In this document: one piece after another, positions 42,863 through 51,330 of the stretch
How positions within the stretch are numbered: position 1 is the first letter of the stretch
How the letters are laid out: every line of letters begins with the position of its first letter
Assembly (NCBI GenBank): GCA_046348855.1
Contig: JAXMDK010000002.1
Location: forward strand, 62,001-126,000
Length of the DNA stretch: 64,000 nt
Reading direction: 5' to 3'
DNA from: TMP-24 sp046348855
Lineage (GTDB): Bacteria; Pseudomonadota; Alphaproteobacteria; Rhodobacterales; Rhodobacteraceae
Made by a program: the position numbers and the translations under genes
Notes under the pieces: model-generated
What the model was told of the DNA's origin: nothing
Seen by the model: the letters and a program-made list of their open reading frames with translations, nothing else
The model's database searches: none

Positions 42863-43187
42863 CCCCACTCTTCCCGTCGCTCTGCCGTTGCGGGCAAAAT
42901 GCGCCCCTCAGTCACATATCGGCAGCATGATTTCCAGACACGTTCCCGTGCGGAGCGCGCAATCCCCGATTTCGCGGAAAATGTAAAGATGCCGCAAACA
43001 TAGCTGCCTGGCGAAACGGCACATTAGGCGCATTCCTGCCGCAGCGGGGGGCTGTTCCGTCATGCGCGGCGCGGCCAGCGGCGCCTGGCGAGAATCGGGG
43101 CGCATAAAAAACCGCGCGCGGCCCTTGACCTTCCCATGGTGGGAACCCCCATCTATCCTGGCAGGACCAACGCCCCCCGGAGTGATC
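42863..43187. other. Intergenic region between divergent opgG and copA
   Basis: About 325 bp without a gene. It is AT-richer than its surroundings in places (AAAATGTAAAG; GCATAAAAAACC) and must hold the promoters of both opgG (minus) and copA (plus). The CueR-type copA promoter is listed separately; I could not define the opgG promoter. Confidence 0.55.
43125..43156 (+). promoter_or_regulatory. CueR-type copper promoter of copA
   Basis: TTGACC (43125-43130) is followed by the inverted repeat TTCCCA-TGG-TGGGAA (43131-43145) and an ATCTAT-like -10 at 43151-43156, a 20-bp spacer. MerR-family activators work on such over-long spacers, and the TTGACCTTCC start is the same as at E. coli copA. The MerR gene itself is downstream of copA. 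Confidence 0.65.
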
Positions 43188-45686
43188 ATGCCTTCCGCCC
43201 TGCCCGCCCGCGCCGAACCGCCGACCCCGCAATCCACCCTGTCGCTGCCGGTCGAGGGCATGAGCTGCGCCTCGTGTGTCGGGCGGGTCGAACGGGCGCT
43301 GAAGGCGGTTCCCGGCGTGGCCGGAGCCGAGGTCAACCTTCTGTCGGGCCGCGCCGCGGTGACGCTGGATGCCCCGGTCAGCCGCGCCGATCTGGCGGCG
43401 GCGGTCGGCAAGGCCGGCTATGCGGTTCCCGACGTCGCCACTGACCTCGCCATCGCCGGCATGACCTGCGCATCCTGCGTCGGCCGGGTGGAGCGGGCGC
43501 TGGCGGCGGTGCCGGGCGTCACGTCGGCCACGGTGAACCTGGCGACCGAACGGGCCAGCGTCACCGGCAGCGCCGGGGTCGAGGATCTGGTCGCCGCCGT
43601 AGCCCGCGCCGGATACGAGGCCCGCCCCGCGACCGACAGCCTTGCGGCCGAGGCCGAACAGGCCGCCCGCAAGGACAAGGAGGCGGCCGAGTTGCGCCGC
43701 GACCTGACCTTCGCCGCCGTCCTGACCCTGCCGGTCTTCGTGCTGGAAATGGGCGGCCATCTGGTTCCCGGCTTTCACCACCTGATCGCCATGACCATCG
43801 GCATGCAGGCCAACTGGATCGTTCAGGCGATCCTGTCCGGGCTGGTGCTGGCCGGGCCGGGGCGGCGCTTCTTCCGCACGGGCGTGCCGGCGCTGTTGCA
43901 CGGCGGGCCGGACATGAACAGCCTGGTGGCGCTGGGGACCGGGGCCGCCTATGCCTATTCGTCGGTGGCGACCTTCGCGCCGGCCTTGCTGCCGCCCGGC
44001 ACCGTCAATGTCTATTACGAAGCCGCGGCGCTGATCGTCACCCTGATCCTGCTCGGCCGCATGCTGGAGGCGCAGGCCAAGGGCCGCACCTCGCTGGCGA
44101 TCCGGCGGCTGATCGGCCTGCAGCCGCGCACCGCGCGGCTGTGGCGGGCGGGCGCCATCGCCGAGGTTCCGGTCGCCGACATCCGGCTGGGCGACATCAT
44201 CGACATGCGCCCCGGCGACCGGGTGCCGGTCGACGGCGAGCTGACCGAAGGCGAAAGCTGGGTCGACGAGGCGATGATCACCGGCGAGCCCCTGCCGGTC
44301 GCCAAGGGACCGGGCGCGCACGTCGTCGGCGGAACCGTCAACCAGACCGGCGCCTTCCGGTTCCGCGCCACGGCGGTCGGCGGCGCCACCCTGCTGGCCC
44401 AGATCATCCGCATGGTCGAGGCCGCGCAGGCCGGCAAGCTGCCGGTTCAGGCGCTCGTGGACCGCATCACCCTGTGGTTCGTCCCCGCCGTCATCGCCCT
44501 GGCGGCGCTGAGCTTCGGCCTGTGGCTGGCCTTCGGCCCCGACCCCAGGCTCAGCTATGCGCTGGTCAACGCCGTCGCCGTCCTCATCATCGCCTGCCCC
44601 TGCGCGATGGGCCTCGCCACCCCGACCGCGATCATGGCCGCGACCGGGCGCGGCGCCGAACTGGGCATCCTCTTTCGCAAGGGTGACGCGCTGCAGCGGC
44701 TGAAAGAGGTCCGCACCGTCGCCTTCGACAAGACCGGCACCCTGACCGAGGGCCACCCGCAGCTGACCGATCTGGTCACCGCCCCCGGCTTCGCCCGCGC
44801 CGAGGTGCTGGCGGCTGTTGCGGCGGTCGAGGCGCGCTCCGAACATCCCATCGCCCGCGCCCTTGTCGCGGCGGCCGAAGCCGAGGGGCTGGCCCTGGCC
44901 CCCGCCGCAGGCTTCGCCGCCCTGCCCGGCATGGGCGTCACCGCCCAGGTCGGCGGCCGTGCCGTCACCGTGGGCGCTGACCGCCAGATGGCTGGCCTCG
45001 GGCTGGACGTGACGCCCTTCGCCGACACGGCGCAGGCGCTGGCCCGCCAGGGCCGCACGCCCCTCTACGCCGCCATCGACGGGCGGCTGGCGGCGATCCT
45101 GGCGGTCGCCGACCCGGTGAAGCCCGGCGCCGCCGCCACGGTCCGCGCCCTGCAGGAGCTGGGGCTGGAGGTGGCGATGATCAGCGGCGACAATCGCCTG
45201 ACCGCCGAGGCCGTCGCCGCGACGCTGGGCATCGGCAAGGTGATCGCCGAGGTCCTGCCCGCCGGCAAGGTCGAGGCGCTGCGCCACCTGCAGGAGACGA
45301 ACGGCCCGGTCGCCTTCGTCGGCGACGGCATCAACGACGCCCCGGCGCTGGCCGCGGCCTCGGTCGGCATCGCGGTCGGCACCGGCACCGAGGTCTCGAT
45401 CGAGGCGGCCGACGTCGTGCTGGTCTCGGGCAGCCTCGCCGCCCTGCCGGGCGCCATCGCCCTGTCGATCGCCACCATGCGCAACATCGGCCAGAACCTG
45501 TTCTGGGCCTTCGCCTACAATGCCGCGCTGATCCCCTTGGCGGCGGGCGCGCTCTACCCGGCGGCGGGGCTTTTGCTGTCGCCGGTCGCGGCGGCGGCGG
45601 CGATGGCCATGTCGAGCGTCTTTGTCGTGGGCAACGCGCTCCGCCTTGCCCGCTTCCGCCCCCCGTCGCCGGAGCAGCGCGCATGA
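43188..45686 (+). CDS. copA: Copper-exporting P-type ATPase
   Basis: A P1B-type ATPase that pumps Cu(I) out of the cytoplasm. It has 832 residues. Two metal-binding HMA domains begin the protein (GMSCASC at 24-30; GMTCASC at 91-97), followed by membrane spans, the ITGEPLPV actuator, the transmembrane copper site CPC in IIACPCAMGLATP, the phosphorylated Asp in AFDKTGTLTEG, SEHPIARAL and GDGINDAPAL. The ATG at 43188 has GGAG before it. cueR overlaps its stop by 4 bp. Confidence 0.96.
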   Translation: MPSALPARAEPPTPQSTLSLPVEGMSCASCVGRVERALKAVPGVAGAEVNLLSGRAAVTLDAPVSRADLAAAVGKAGYAVPDVATDLAIAGMTCASCVGRVERALAAVPGVTSATVNLATERASVTGSAGVEDLVAAVARAGYEARPATDSLAAEAEQAARKDKEAAELRRDLTFAAVLTLPVFVLEMGGHLVPGFHHLIAMTIGMQANWIVQAILSGLVLAGPGRRFFRTGVPALLHGGPDMNSLVALGTGAAYAYSSVATFAPALLPPGTVNVYYEAAALIVTLILLGRMLEAQAKGRTSLAIRRLIGLQPRTARLWRAGAIAEVPVADIRLGDIIDMRPGDRVPVDGELTEGESWVDEAMITGEPLPVAKGPGAHVVGGTVNQTGAFRFRATAVGGATLLAQIIRMVEAAQAGKLPVQALVDRITLWFVPAVIALAALSFGLWLAFGPDPRLSYALVNAVAVLIIACPCAMGLATPTAIMAATGRGAELGILFRKGDALQRLKEVRTVAFDKTGTLTEGHPQLTDLVTAPGFARAEVLAAVAAVEARSEHPIARALVAAAEAEGLALAPAAGFAALPGMGVTAQVGGRAVTVGADRQMAGLGLDVTPFADTAQALARQGRTPLYAAIDGRLAAILAVADPVKPGAAATVRALQELGLEVAMISGDNRLTAEAVAATLGIGKVIAEVLPAGKVEALRHLQETNGPVAFVGDGINDAPALAAASVGIAVGTGTEVSIEAADVVLVSGSLAALPGAIALSIATMRNIGQNLFWAFAYNAALIPLAAGALYPAAGLLLSPVAAAAAMAMSSVFVVGNALRLARFRPPSPEQRA

Positions 45687-46132
45687 ACATCGGACAGGCA
45701 GCCCGCGCCTCGGGCGTATCGGCCAAGATGATCCGCTATTACGAGGAGATCGGCCTGATCCCCGCCGCCGGGCGCAGCGCCGCCGGCTACCGGACCTATT
45801 CCGCGTCCGACGTGCAGATGCTGCGCTTCGTCCGCCGGGCCCGCGACCTCGGCTTTCCGGTCGCGGCCATCGCCGAGTTGCTGGCGCTGTGGCGCGACCG
45901 CTCCCGCCACAGCGCCGACGTGCGCCGGCTGGCCGAGGACCGCATCGCCGGCCTGCGCCAGAGGATCAGCGACCTTCAGGGCATGGTCGCGACGCTGGAA
46001 ACGCTGGTGGCCGGCTGCGCCGGCGACGACCGGCCTGACTGCCCGATCCTGGCCAATTTCGCCGATGCCGGCTCCGTCGCGCCCGACCCCGCGCACCATC
46101 CGAGCGTGGACAGACCGCACTCCTCTGGCTAG
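45683..46132 (+). CDS. cueR: MerR-family copper regulator
   Basis: A 149-residue activator. MNIGQAARASGVSAKMIRYYEEIGLIPAAGRSAAGYRTYSASDVQMLRFVRRARDLGF is the MerR helix-turn-helix and wing. A coiled-coil dimer helix follows, and the metal loop has two Cys with seven residues between (CAGDDRPDC), the spacing of CueR. It is coupled to copA by an ATGA overlap and probably acts on the promoter upstream of copA, autoregulating itself. The C-terminal tail is longer than in E. coli CueR. Confidence 0.92.
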   Translation: MNIGQAARASGVSAKMIRYYEEIGLIPAAGRSAAGYRTYSASDVQMLRFVRRARDLGFPVAAIAELLALWRDRSRHSADVRRLAEDRIAGLRQRISDLQGMVATLETLVAGCAGDDRPDCPILANFADAGSVAPDPAHHPSVDRPHSSG

Positions 46133-46163
46133 CCTTGCCCGGACCGGCAACCCAACAGGTGAC

Positions 46164-46865
46164 ATGCCCGACAGCTACGACGCCCTCATCGCCTCGCCCG
46201 GCTGGCAAGCCGACCTGCTGGCCCTGAACCGGTGCCTGGTCGACAGCCTTGTCGCCGCAGGCGAGCCGCCGCTGGTCGGCGGCAATCCCTTCTACCGGCA
46301 CATGCAGCAGGACAGCATCCTGACCAGCAAGTACATGACCCGCAACGACCGCAAGCGCAGGCGGCTGTTCGACATCGCCCGTCTCGGCCGGACGCTGTTC
46401 GAGATCGGTGTCAACGGCGGCCACGGGCTGCTTCTGGAAAAATCCGCCAACCCCGCGCTCTTGTGCACCGGCATCGACCTCTGCCAGACCTCGGGCTTCG
46501 GCCACCCGCGCGCCGACATCTATTGCCCGGCAGCGATGGACTGGCTGTCGCGGCGCTTTCCCGGCGACATGCGCTTTCTGGTCGGCAACTCTTCCGACCT
46601 GCTGCCCGCCTATGTCCGCGACCATGCCGGAGCCGCCATCGACATCCTCAGGATCGACGGCGCACGGTCGAATTACTACAGCGATTTCATAATGCTCCGC
46701 CCGCTTCTTCACGCAGGCAGCCTGGTTATCTTCGATGACCCGCGCTGGTCGGTCGCCCGCGCCGGGATCGAACGGGCGATGGCCGAGGGGCTCCTGACCC
46801 CCGACCCGCGCTTTTCGCAGGCCGAGACGCTGTTCGACGGGGACGCGGTGATGCGGCTGACCTAG
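46164..46865 (+). CDS. Class I SAM-dependent methyltransferase (Methyltransf_24-like)
   Basis: A 233-residue protein. LFEIGVNGGHGLLL near residues 78-91 is the SAM-binding motif I, CTGIDLC gives the acidic residue after strand 2, and DILRIDGARSNYYSDFIMLRPLLHAGSLVIFDD has the motif of the Methyltransf_24 group. The substrate is unknown. It starts 31 bp after cueR on the same strand and could be co-transcribed with copA-cueR, but nothing in it suggests copper. It converges on the DUF2189 gene with a 4-bp overlap of ends. Confidence 0.75.
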   Translation: MPDSYDALIASPGWQADLLALNRCLVDSLVAAGEPPLVGGNPFYRHMQQDSILTSKYMTRNDRKRRRLFDIARLGRTLFEIGVNGGHGLLLEKSANPALLCTGIDLCQTSGFGHPRADIYCPAAMDWLSRRFPGDMRFLVGNSSDLLPAYVRDHAGAAIDILRIDGARSNYYSDFIMLRPLLHAGSLVIFDDPRWSVARAGIERAMAEGLLTPDPRFSQAETLFDGDAVMRLT

Positions 46866-47638
46866 CCGACCAACCGGCGGTACATGTGCCAGCTGGCATG
46901 GCCAAGGATCGGCAGGACGACGAACAGGCCCAAGAACAGCGGCGCCATGCCCAGGGCCAGCAGGACTGTGATCAGCGCCCCCCACAGCGCCATCACCCAG
47001 GGATTGGCCAGCACCGCCTGAAAACTGACGATCATCGCCGAGATGAAATCGACGTCGCGCTCCAGAAGCATCGGCAGGCCTGCGACCGTCATGCAGAACA
47101 AAACCCCGGCGAACCCCGCGCCGATCAGCGTGCCGATGGCCAGCATCAAGGGCCCCCGCCCGGTCAGGAAATAGCTCGCCAGCCCCCCGGCCGAGGCCGA
47201 CTGCGGCGACAGGCCCAGGAACAGCGCAAACAGCGCATGGCCCACGAACACCCAGAACAGGAAGACGACCAGAATCACCGCCGCCAGCGACGGCAGCTGG
47301 CGGTTACGCTGCGCCAAGACCACCCCCAGCACCGCGCCCCAGCCAAGCGGCGCCCCCGCCTCGATCCGGCGGCTGACCTCGTAAAGCCCGACCGCCGCGA
47401 AGGGCGCCAGCAGCGGAAACCCCGCCACCAGCGGGATCAGCCACCATTCCTGCCCGGCCCGTGTCGCCGCGAACCAGAACAGAAGCCCGCCCGCCACATA
47501 GACCGCGCTGAAGAACAGCCCGAAGGCCGGCGCCCTGAGAAAGTCGCCCAAACCCGCCCTCAGCGCCGCGCCGATGGCGCCCGGCGCAACCTCCATCGGC
47601 TCGGGCAACTCGCCCGCGTTTCCGTCCGGCCCGTCCAT
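46862..47638 (-). CDS. DUF2189 integral membrane protein
   Basis: A 258-residue protein with about six hydrophobic spans (FGLFFSAVYVAGGLLFWFAA; WLIPLVAGFPLLAPFAAVGLY; LAAVILVVFLFWVFVGHALFALFLGL; LAIGTLIGAGFAGVLFCMTVAGLPMLL; ALWGALITVLLALGMAPLFLGLFVVLPILGH). The order F.A.P..GL.F, E.SRR.E.G and the VDFISAMIVSFQAVLANPWVMALWGALI block fit DUF2189, which has no known function. It precedes no obvious partner; iolB ends 66 bp upstream on the same strand. Confidence 0.85.
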   Translation of the reverse strand: MDGPDGNAGELPEPMEVAPGAIGAALRAGLGDFLRAPAFGLFFSAVYVAGGLLFWFAATRAGQEWWLIPLVAGFPLLAPFAAVGLYEVSRRIEAGAPLGWGAVLGVVLAQRNRQLPSLAAVILVVFLFWVFVGHALFALFLGLSPQSASAGGLASYFLTGRGPLMLAIGTLIGAGFAGVLFCMTVAGLPMLLERDVDFISAMIVSFQAVLANPWVMALWGALITVLLALGMAPLFLGLFVVLPILGHASWHMYRRLVG

Positions 47639-47703
47639 CCCGACGCCTCCCCGCTCTCCCTGACGGAAAGTCTAGGTTCGGCCCCCTCGCCCGGCAAGAG
47701 CCC

Positions 47704-48528
47704 TCAGCCCTGCCCGGCATCGCGGCGGGCGATCCAGTCATGGGCGGGATCGTTGGCGAAGCGCCAGTTGCGCCGCGGCCCGGCCATGACGTTCAGGTAA
47801 TAAAGCTCATAGCCATAGGGCGCGCCGCAGGGATGGTGGCCGCGCGGCACCAGCACCACGTCGTGATCGGCGACCGCCATCGTCTCGTCCAGGCTGCCAT
47901 CCTCGGTATAGACGCGCTGGACGCCGAACCCCCGCGCCGGGTTCAGCCGGTGGTAATAGGTCTCCTCGAGATAGGTCATGCGCGGAAAGTCATCCTCGTC
48001 ATGACGGTGCGGCGGGTAAGAGGACCAGTGCCCCGCGGGGGTAAAGACCTCGGTCACCAGAAGGCTGTCGGCGCAATCCTCGCCCTCCATGGCGATATTG
48101 TGGACATGGCGGGTATTGGTGCCCTTCCCGCGCGGGGTCAGCACGATCCCGTCCGGCCCGATCCGCCGCGCCGGATGGCCCGCCCGTCCGGGCGCCGAAC
48201 AGACCGCCAGCGTGCAATCGGTCCTGGCCAGCGCCTCCCAATGACTGCCCGACGGGACGTAAAGACAATGCGGCGGGGTCTTCTCGAAGACATTCATCCG
48301 CGCGCCCAGAGCCCCGAAATCGACGCCACCCGCCGAAATCCTTGCCTTGCCCTCGACCAGCACCAGGATCACCTCGCGCCCGCCCGCGGCCGGCCCGGTC
48401 GCCTCGGCCACCGATTCGCCGGCCGCCAGCCGGTAAAGCGCAAAGCCGACATAGGACCAGCCGGCGCTTTTCGGGCTGATGTCATGGACCTTGCCGCTGG
48501 TTCCCGCCGGGCGCCGCAACAGCCGCAT
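47704..48528 (-). CDS. iolB: 5-deoxy-glucuronate isomerase
   Basis: Fourth step of myo-inositol breakdown, converting 5-deoxyglucuronate to 5-dehydro-2-deoxygluconate. The 274-residue cupin protein has GKARISAGGVDFGALGARMNVFEKTPPHCLYVPSG, SSYPPHRHDEDDFPRMTYLEETYYHRLNPARGFGVQRVY with metal-binding His/Glu, and VPRGHHPCGAPYGYELYYLNVMAG. It is last in the minus-strand iol run. A dispersed repeat supplies its leader and ribosome binding site (AAGGAAAAAGGGAG). Confidence 0.95.
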   Translation of the reverse strand: MRLLRRPAGTSGKVHDISPKSAGWSYVGFALYRLAAGESVAEATGPAAGGREVILVLVEGKARISAGGVDFGALGARMNVFEKTPPHCLYVPSGSHWEALARTDCTLAVCSAPGRAGHPARRIGPDGIVLTPRGKGTNTRHVHNIAMEGEDCADSLLVTEVFTPAGHWSSYPPHRHDEDDFPRMTYLEETYYHRLNPARGFGVQRVYTEDGSLDETMAVADHDVVLVPRGHHPCGAPYGYELYYLNVMAGPRRNWRFANDPAHDWIARRDAGQG

Positions 48529-48540
48529 GGCGCTTCTCCC

Positions 48541-48570
48541 TTTTTCCTTGTCCCAATACTCCGGTGGGGT
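48541..48570 (-). repeat. Dispersed GGAGTATTGGG repeat, copy 3 (iolB leader)
   Basis: On the minus strand it contains ACCGGAGTATTGGGACAAGG and continues into AAAAA, then AGGGAG before the iolB ATG. This is the same arrangement as the ispDF leader (18134-18165). Confidence 0.65.
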
Positions 48571-48593
48571 CCGGGGAGGCAGCGCCTCCCCGG
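48571..48593. terminator. Perfect hairpin in the iolE-iolB gap
   Basis: CCGGGGAGGC, an AGC loop, then GCCTCCCCGG: a 10-bp stem between iolE and iolB. It may attenuate transcription into iolB or stabilise the iolE 3' end. Confidence 0.6.
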
Positions 48594-48600
48594 TCTTTTC

Positions 48601-49497
48601 TCAGATCAACCCCGCCTCGCGCGCCAGCCGCTTCAGCGTCGCCAGCCCCAGCGTCTGATACAGAAGCGGGTTGCGCACGTTGGGGTCCTGTTCCGCCTCG
48701 ATGACGATCCAGCCATCGTAGCCAGCCCCGGCCAGTTCCTTCAACAGGGGCCCGAAGTCGATCCCGCCCTCCTGGTCGCCCGGCACGGTGAAAGCCCCGG
48801 CGATGACGCCTTGCAGGAACGACAGCCCCTCGCCCCGCACCCGCGCGATCGCCCCGGGCCGGATATTCTTGGCATGGAAATGGCGCACCCGGCCAATGTG
48901 CTTCTTCAGCACCGCCGCCGGGTCGCCGCCACCAAAGGCGCAGTGGCCGGCGTCGAACAGAAGATGCACATGCGGCCCGGTCGCCGCCATCAGCGCGTCG
49001 ATCTCCTCGGGGCTTTCGACGATGGTGCCCATGTGGTGATGGTAGACCAGCGTCACGCCCTCGCCGGCCAGCCAGGCGGCAAAGGCTTCGAGCTTCCGCC
49101 CGAAGGCCGCCATCCCGGCCGCCGTCAGGCGCGGACGGTCGTTCACCGGCCGCCCCGCGTCGCCGTGGATGGCGTTCGACGTCTCGCAGACGATGCAGAC
49201 CTTGCAGCCATTGTGCTTCAGCTTCGCCAGATGCGGCCCGACCGCCGCGATCTCGTTCTCGACCGACCGGACGAGCAGGTTGGTCGAATACCAGCCCGAG
49301 ATGAACTTCAGCCCGTAACCGGCCAGAAGCGCGCGCAATTCCTCGGGATCTTCCGGCCAGCGATGACCGTTCTCGATCCCGTCGAAGCCGATCTGGCGGC
49401 CGGCCTCGTCGAGGATGCGCGTGGTGGGAATGTCGGCGCCGATCGAACGGTCGTCGTCGTTGGCCCAGGCGATGGGGTTGGTTCCGAACTGTATCAC
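48601..49497 (-). CDS. iolE: Inosose dehydratase
   Basis: Second step of inositol catabolism: dehydrates 2-keto-myo-inositol (scyllo-inosose) to the diketone. It has 298 residues with the TIM-barrel AP-endonuclease-2 fold. MIQFGTNPIAWANDDD, GFDGIENGHRWPEDP, YHHHMGTIVESPEEIDALM and HLLFDAGHCAFGGGDPAAVL contain the metal-binding Glu/Asp/His. iolD ends 9 bp upstream, and a hairpin and repeat separate it from iolB. Confidence 0.95.
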   Translation of the reverse strand: MIQFGTNPIAWANDDDRSIGADIPTTRILDEAGRQIGFDGIENGHRWPEDPEELRALLAGYGLKFISGWYSTNLLVRSVENEIAAVGPHLAKLKHNGCKVCIVCETSNAIHGDAGRPVNDRPRLTAAGMAAFGRKLEAFAAWLAGEGVTLVYHHHMGTIVESPEEIDALMAATGPHVHLLFDAGHCAFGGGDPAAVLKKHIGRVRHFHAKNIRPGAIARVRGEGLSFLQGVIAGAFTVPGDQEGGIDFGPLLKELAGAGYDGWIVIEAEQDPNVRNPLLYQTLGLATLKRLAREAGLI

Positions 49498-49506
49498 GTC
49501 TGCCTC

Positions 49507-51330
49507 TCAATCCGCGCGCCGGAGCCCGAGCGCGTCCTCATATGTCTTGCGCGCCGCCCGGACCTCGGCCCGGCCGGACACCTCGGGGACCGCCACGTCC
49601 CACCAGTGGCCGCCGGCCTCGGTCGATGGGCCGGGGTCGGTGTCAATGACGATGACCACCGGCAGGGCCGCGCCTTTCGCCGCGCGAAGCTGCGCCTCCA
49701 GATCGCTGATATCCCTGGCCTTCACCGCCCTGGCCCCCATCGAGGCCGCATGGGCCACGAAGTCGATGGCCGAGGGGTTCACATGATGGCTGTCGTCCAG
49801 AAGGTTGTTGAAGGACGCGCCGCCGGTCGCCTGTTGCAGCCGGTTGATGCAGCCATAGCCGCGGTTGTCGGTCACGACCACGGTGAAGGGCACCCCCATC
49901 ATCACCGCCGTCGCCAGTTCCGAGTTGGCCATCATGTAGCTGCCGTCGCCGACCATGCAGACCACGTCCGCATCCGGCCGCGCCATCCTGATCCCGAGCG
50001 CCCCGGCGATCTCGTAGCCCATGCAGGAAAAGCCGTATTCCATGTGATAGCCGCCCTGCGCGGCATCCCAGATCTTGTGCAACTCGCCCGGCATGGTGCC
50101 TGCGGCGCCCATCACCACCGTATCCTTGCCCGAGGTGCGCTGCACCGCGCCGATCACCTGCGCGTCGGTCGGCAGCGCATTGCCCGCCCCCGGCGCGGCC
50201 TTGACGGCGCCGGTCGCGGCGGACCAGTCGGCCTTCAGCGCGTCATTGACCTGCCATCTCTGCGATCCGATAGCCTTTCCAATAGCATCCAGCGCGATCT
50301 TCGCGTCGGAAACCAGGCTGATCGCGCCGTGCTTGAAGGCATCGTAAGGCTGGACGTTGATCGACAGGATCTTCCGCGCCGGGTTCTGGAACAGCGACCA
50401 GGAGCCGGTGGTGAAATCCTGAAACCGCGTGCCGACGCCGATCACCAGGTCGGCCGCCGCGCAGGCGGCATTGGCCGCCGCGCCGCCGGTGACGCCCACC
50501 GGGCCGAAGTTCAGTGGATGGTCATGCGCCAAGGCCGACTTGCCGCCCTGAGTCTCGACCACCGGAATGTTGTGGCGGGTGGCAAAAGCCGCAAGGTCGG
50601 CCTCGGCGCCCGAATAGATCACGCCACCGCCGGCGACGATGACCGGAGCCTTCGCCGCCCTGATCGCGGCGATGGCGGCCGCAAGTTCGCCCGCATCCGG
50701 CTCGGGCCGGCGAATGTGCCAGACCCGTCCGGCAAAGAAGCTTTCGGGGTAATCGTAGGCCTCGGCCTGCACGTCCTGGCAGAAGGCCAGAGTCGCCGGG
50801 CCGCAGTCGGCCGGATCGGTCATCACCCGCAGCGCGCGCGGCAGGGCTGTCATGATCTGCTCGGGGCGGGTAATCCTGTCGAAATAACGGCTTACCGGAC
50901 GAAACGCATCATTGGCGCTGACCGTCCCGTCACCGAAATCCTCGATCTGCTGCAAGACCGGATCGGGCGCGCGGTTGGCGAACACGTCGCCCGGCAGCAG
51001 CAGCACCGGCAGCCGGTTCACATGCGCCAGCGCCGCCGCCGTCACCAGGTTGAGCGCGCCCGGCCCGATCGAGGTCGTCACCGCCATCGCCCGGCGGCGC
51101 TTCGACGCCTTGGCATAGGCGATGGCGGCGTGGGCCATCGTCTGTTCATTGTGGCCGCGCCAGGTCGGAAAACGCTGCCGTTCGGCATAAAGCGCCTCGC
51201 CGATGCCGGCGACATTGCCGTGGCCGAAGATCGCCCACATGCCTTCGATGAACCGTTCGCCCTCCGGCGTCTTCTGCGCGCAGAGCCAGCGCACCGTCGC
51301 CTGCGCGGCGGTCAGTCTGATCGTTCCCAT
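49507..51330 (-). CDS. iolD: 3D-(3,5/4)-trihydroxycyclohexane-1,2-dione hydrolase
   Basis: Third step of inositol catabolism: ThDP-dependent ring opening to 5-deoxyglucuronate. It has 607 residues. GTIRLTAAQATVRWLCAQKTPEGERFIEGMWAIFGHGNVAGIGEAL starts the protein; MVGDGSYMMANSELATAVMMGVPFTVVVTDNRGYGCINRLQ is the ThDP/Mg motif. The start at 51330 overlaps the iolC stop by one base (TGATG); an extension to 51375 lies inside iolC and is rejected. Confidence 0.96.
   Translation of the reverse strand: MGTIRLTAAQATVRWLCAQKTPEGERFIEGMWAIFGHGNVAGIGEALYAERQRFPTWRGHNEQTMAHAAIAYAKASKRRRAMAVTTSIGPGALNLVTAAALAHVNRLPVLLLPGDVFANRAPDPVLQQIEDFGDGTVSANDAFRPVSRYFDRITRPEQIMTALPRALRVMTDPADCGPATLAFCQDVQAEAYDYPESFFAGRVWHIRRPEPDAGELAAAIAAIRAAKAPVIVAGGGVIYSGAEADLAAFATRHNIPVVETQGGKSALAHDHPLNFGPVGVTGGAAANAACAAADLVIGVGTRFQDFTTGSWSLFQNPARKILSINVQPYDAFKHGAISLVSDAKIALDAIGKAIGSQRWQVNDALKADWSAATGAVKAAPGAGNALPTDAQVIGAVQRTSGKDTVVMGAAGTMPGELHKIWDAAQGGYHMEYGFSCMGYEIAGALGIRMARPDADVVCMVGDGSYMMANSELATAVMMGVPFTVVVTDNRGYGCINRLQQATGGASFNNLLDDSHHVNPSAIDFVAHAASMGARAVKARDISDLEAQLRAAKGAALPVVIVIDTDPGPSTEAGGHWWDVAVPEVSGRAEVRAARKTYEDALGLRRAD

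Noticed and set aside
48571..48593. Riboswitch in the iolB leader
   Set aside because: Only one simple perfect hairpin and a dispersed repeat are present; there is no multi-branched structure of a known riboswitch.
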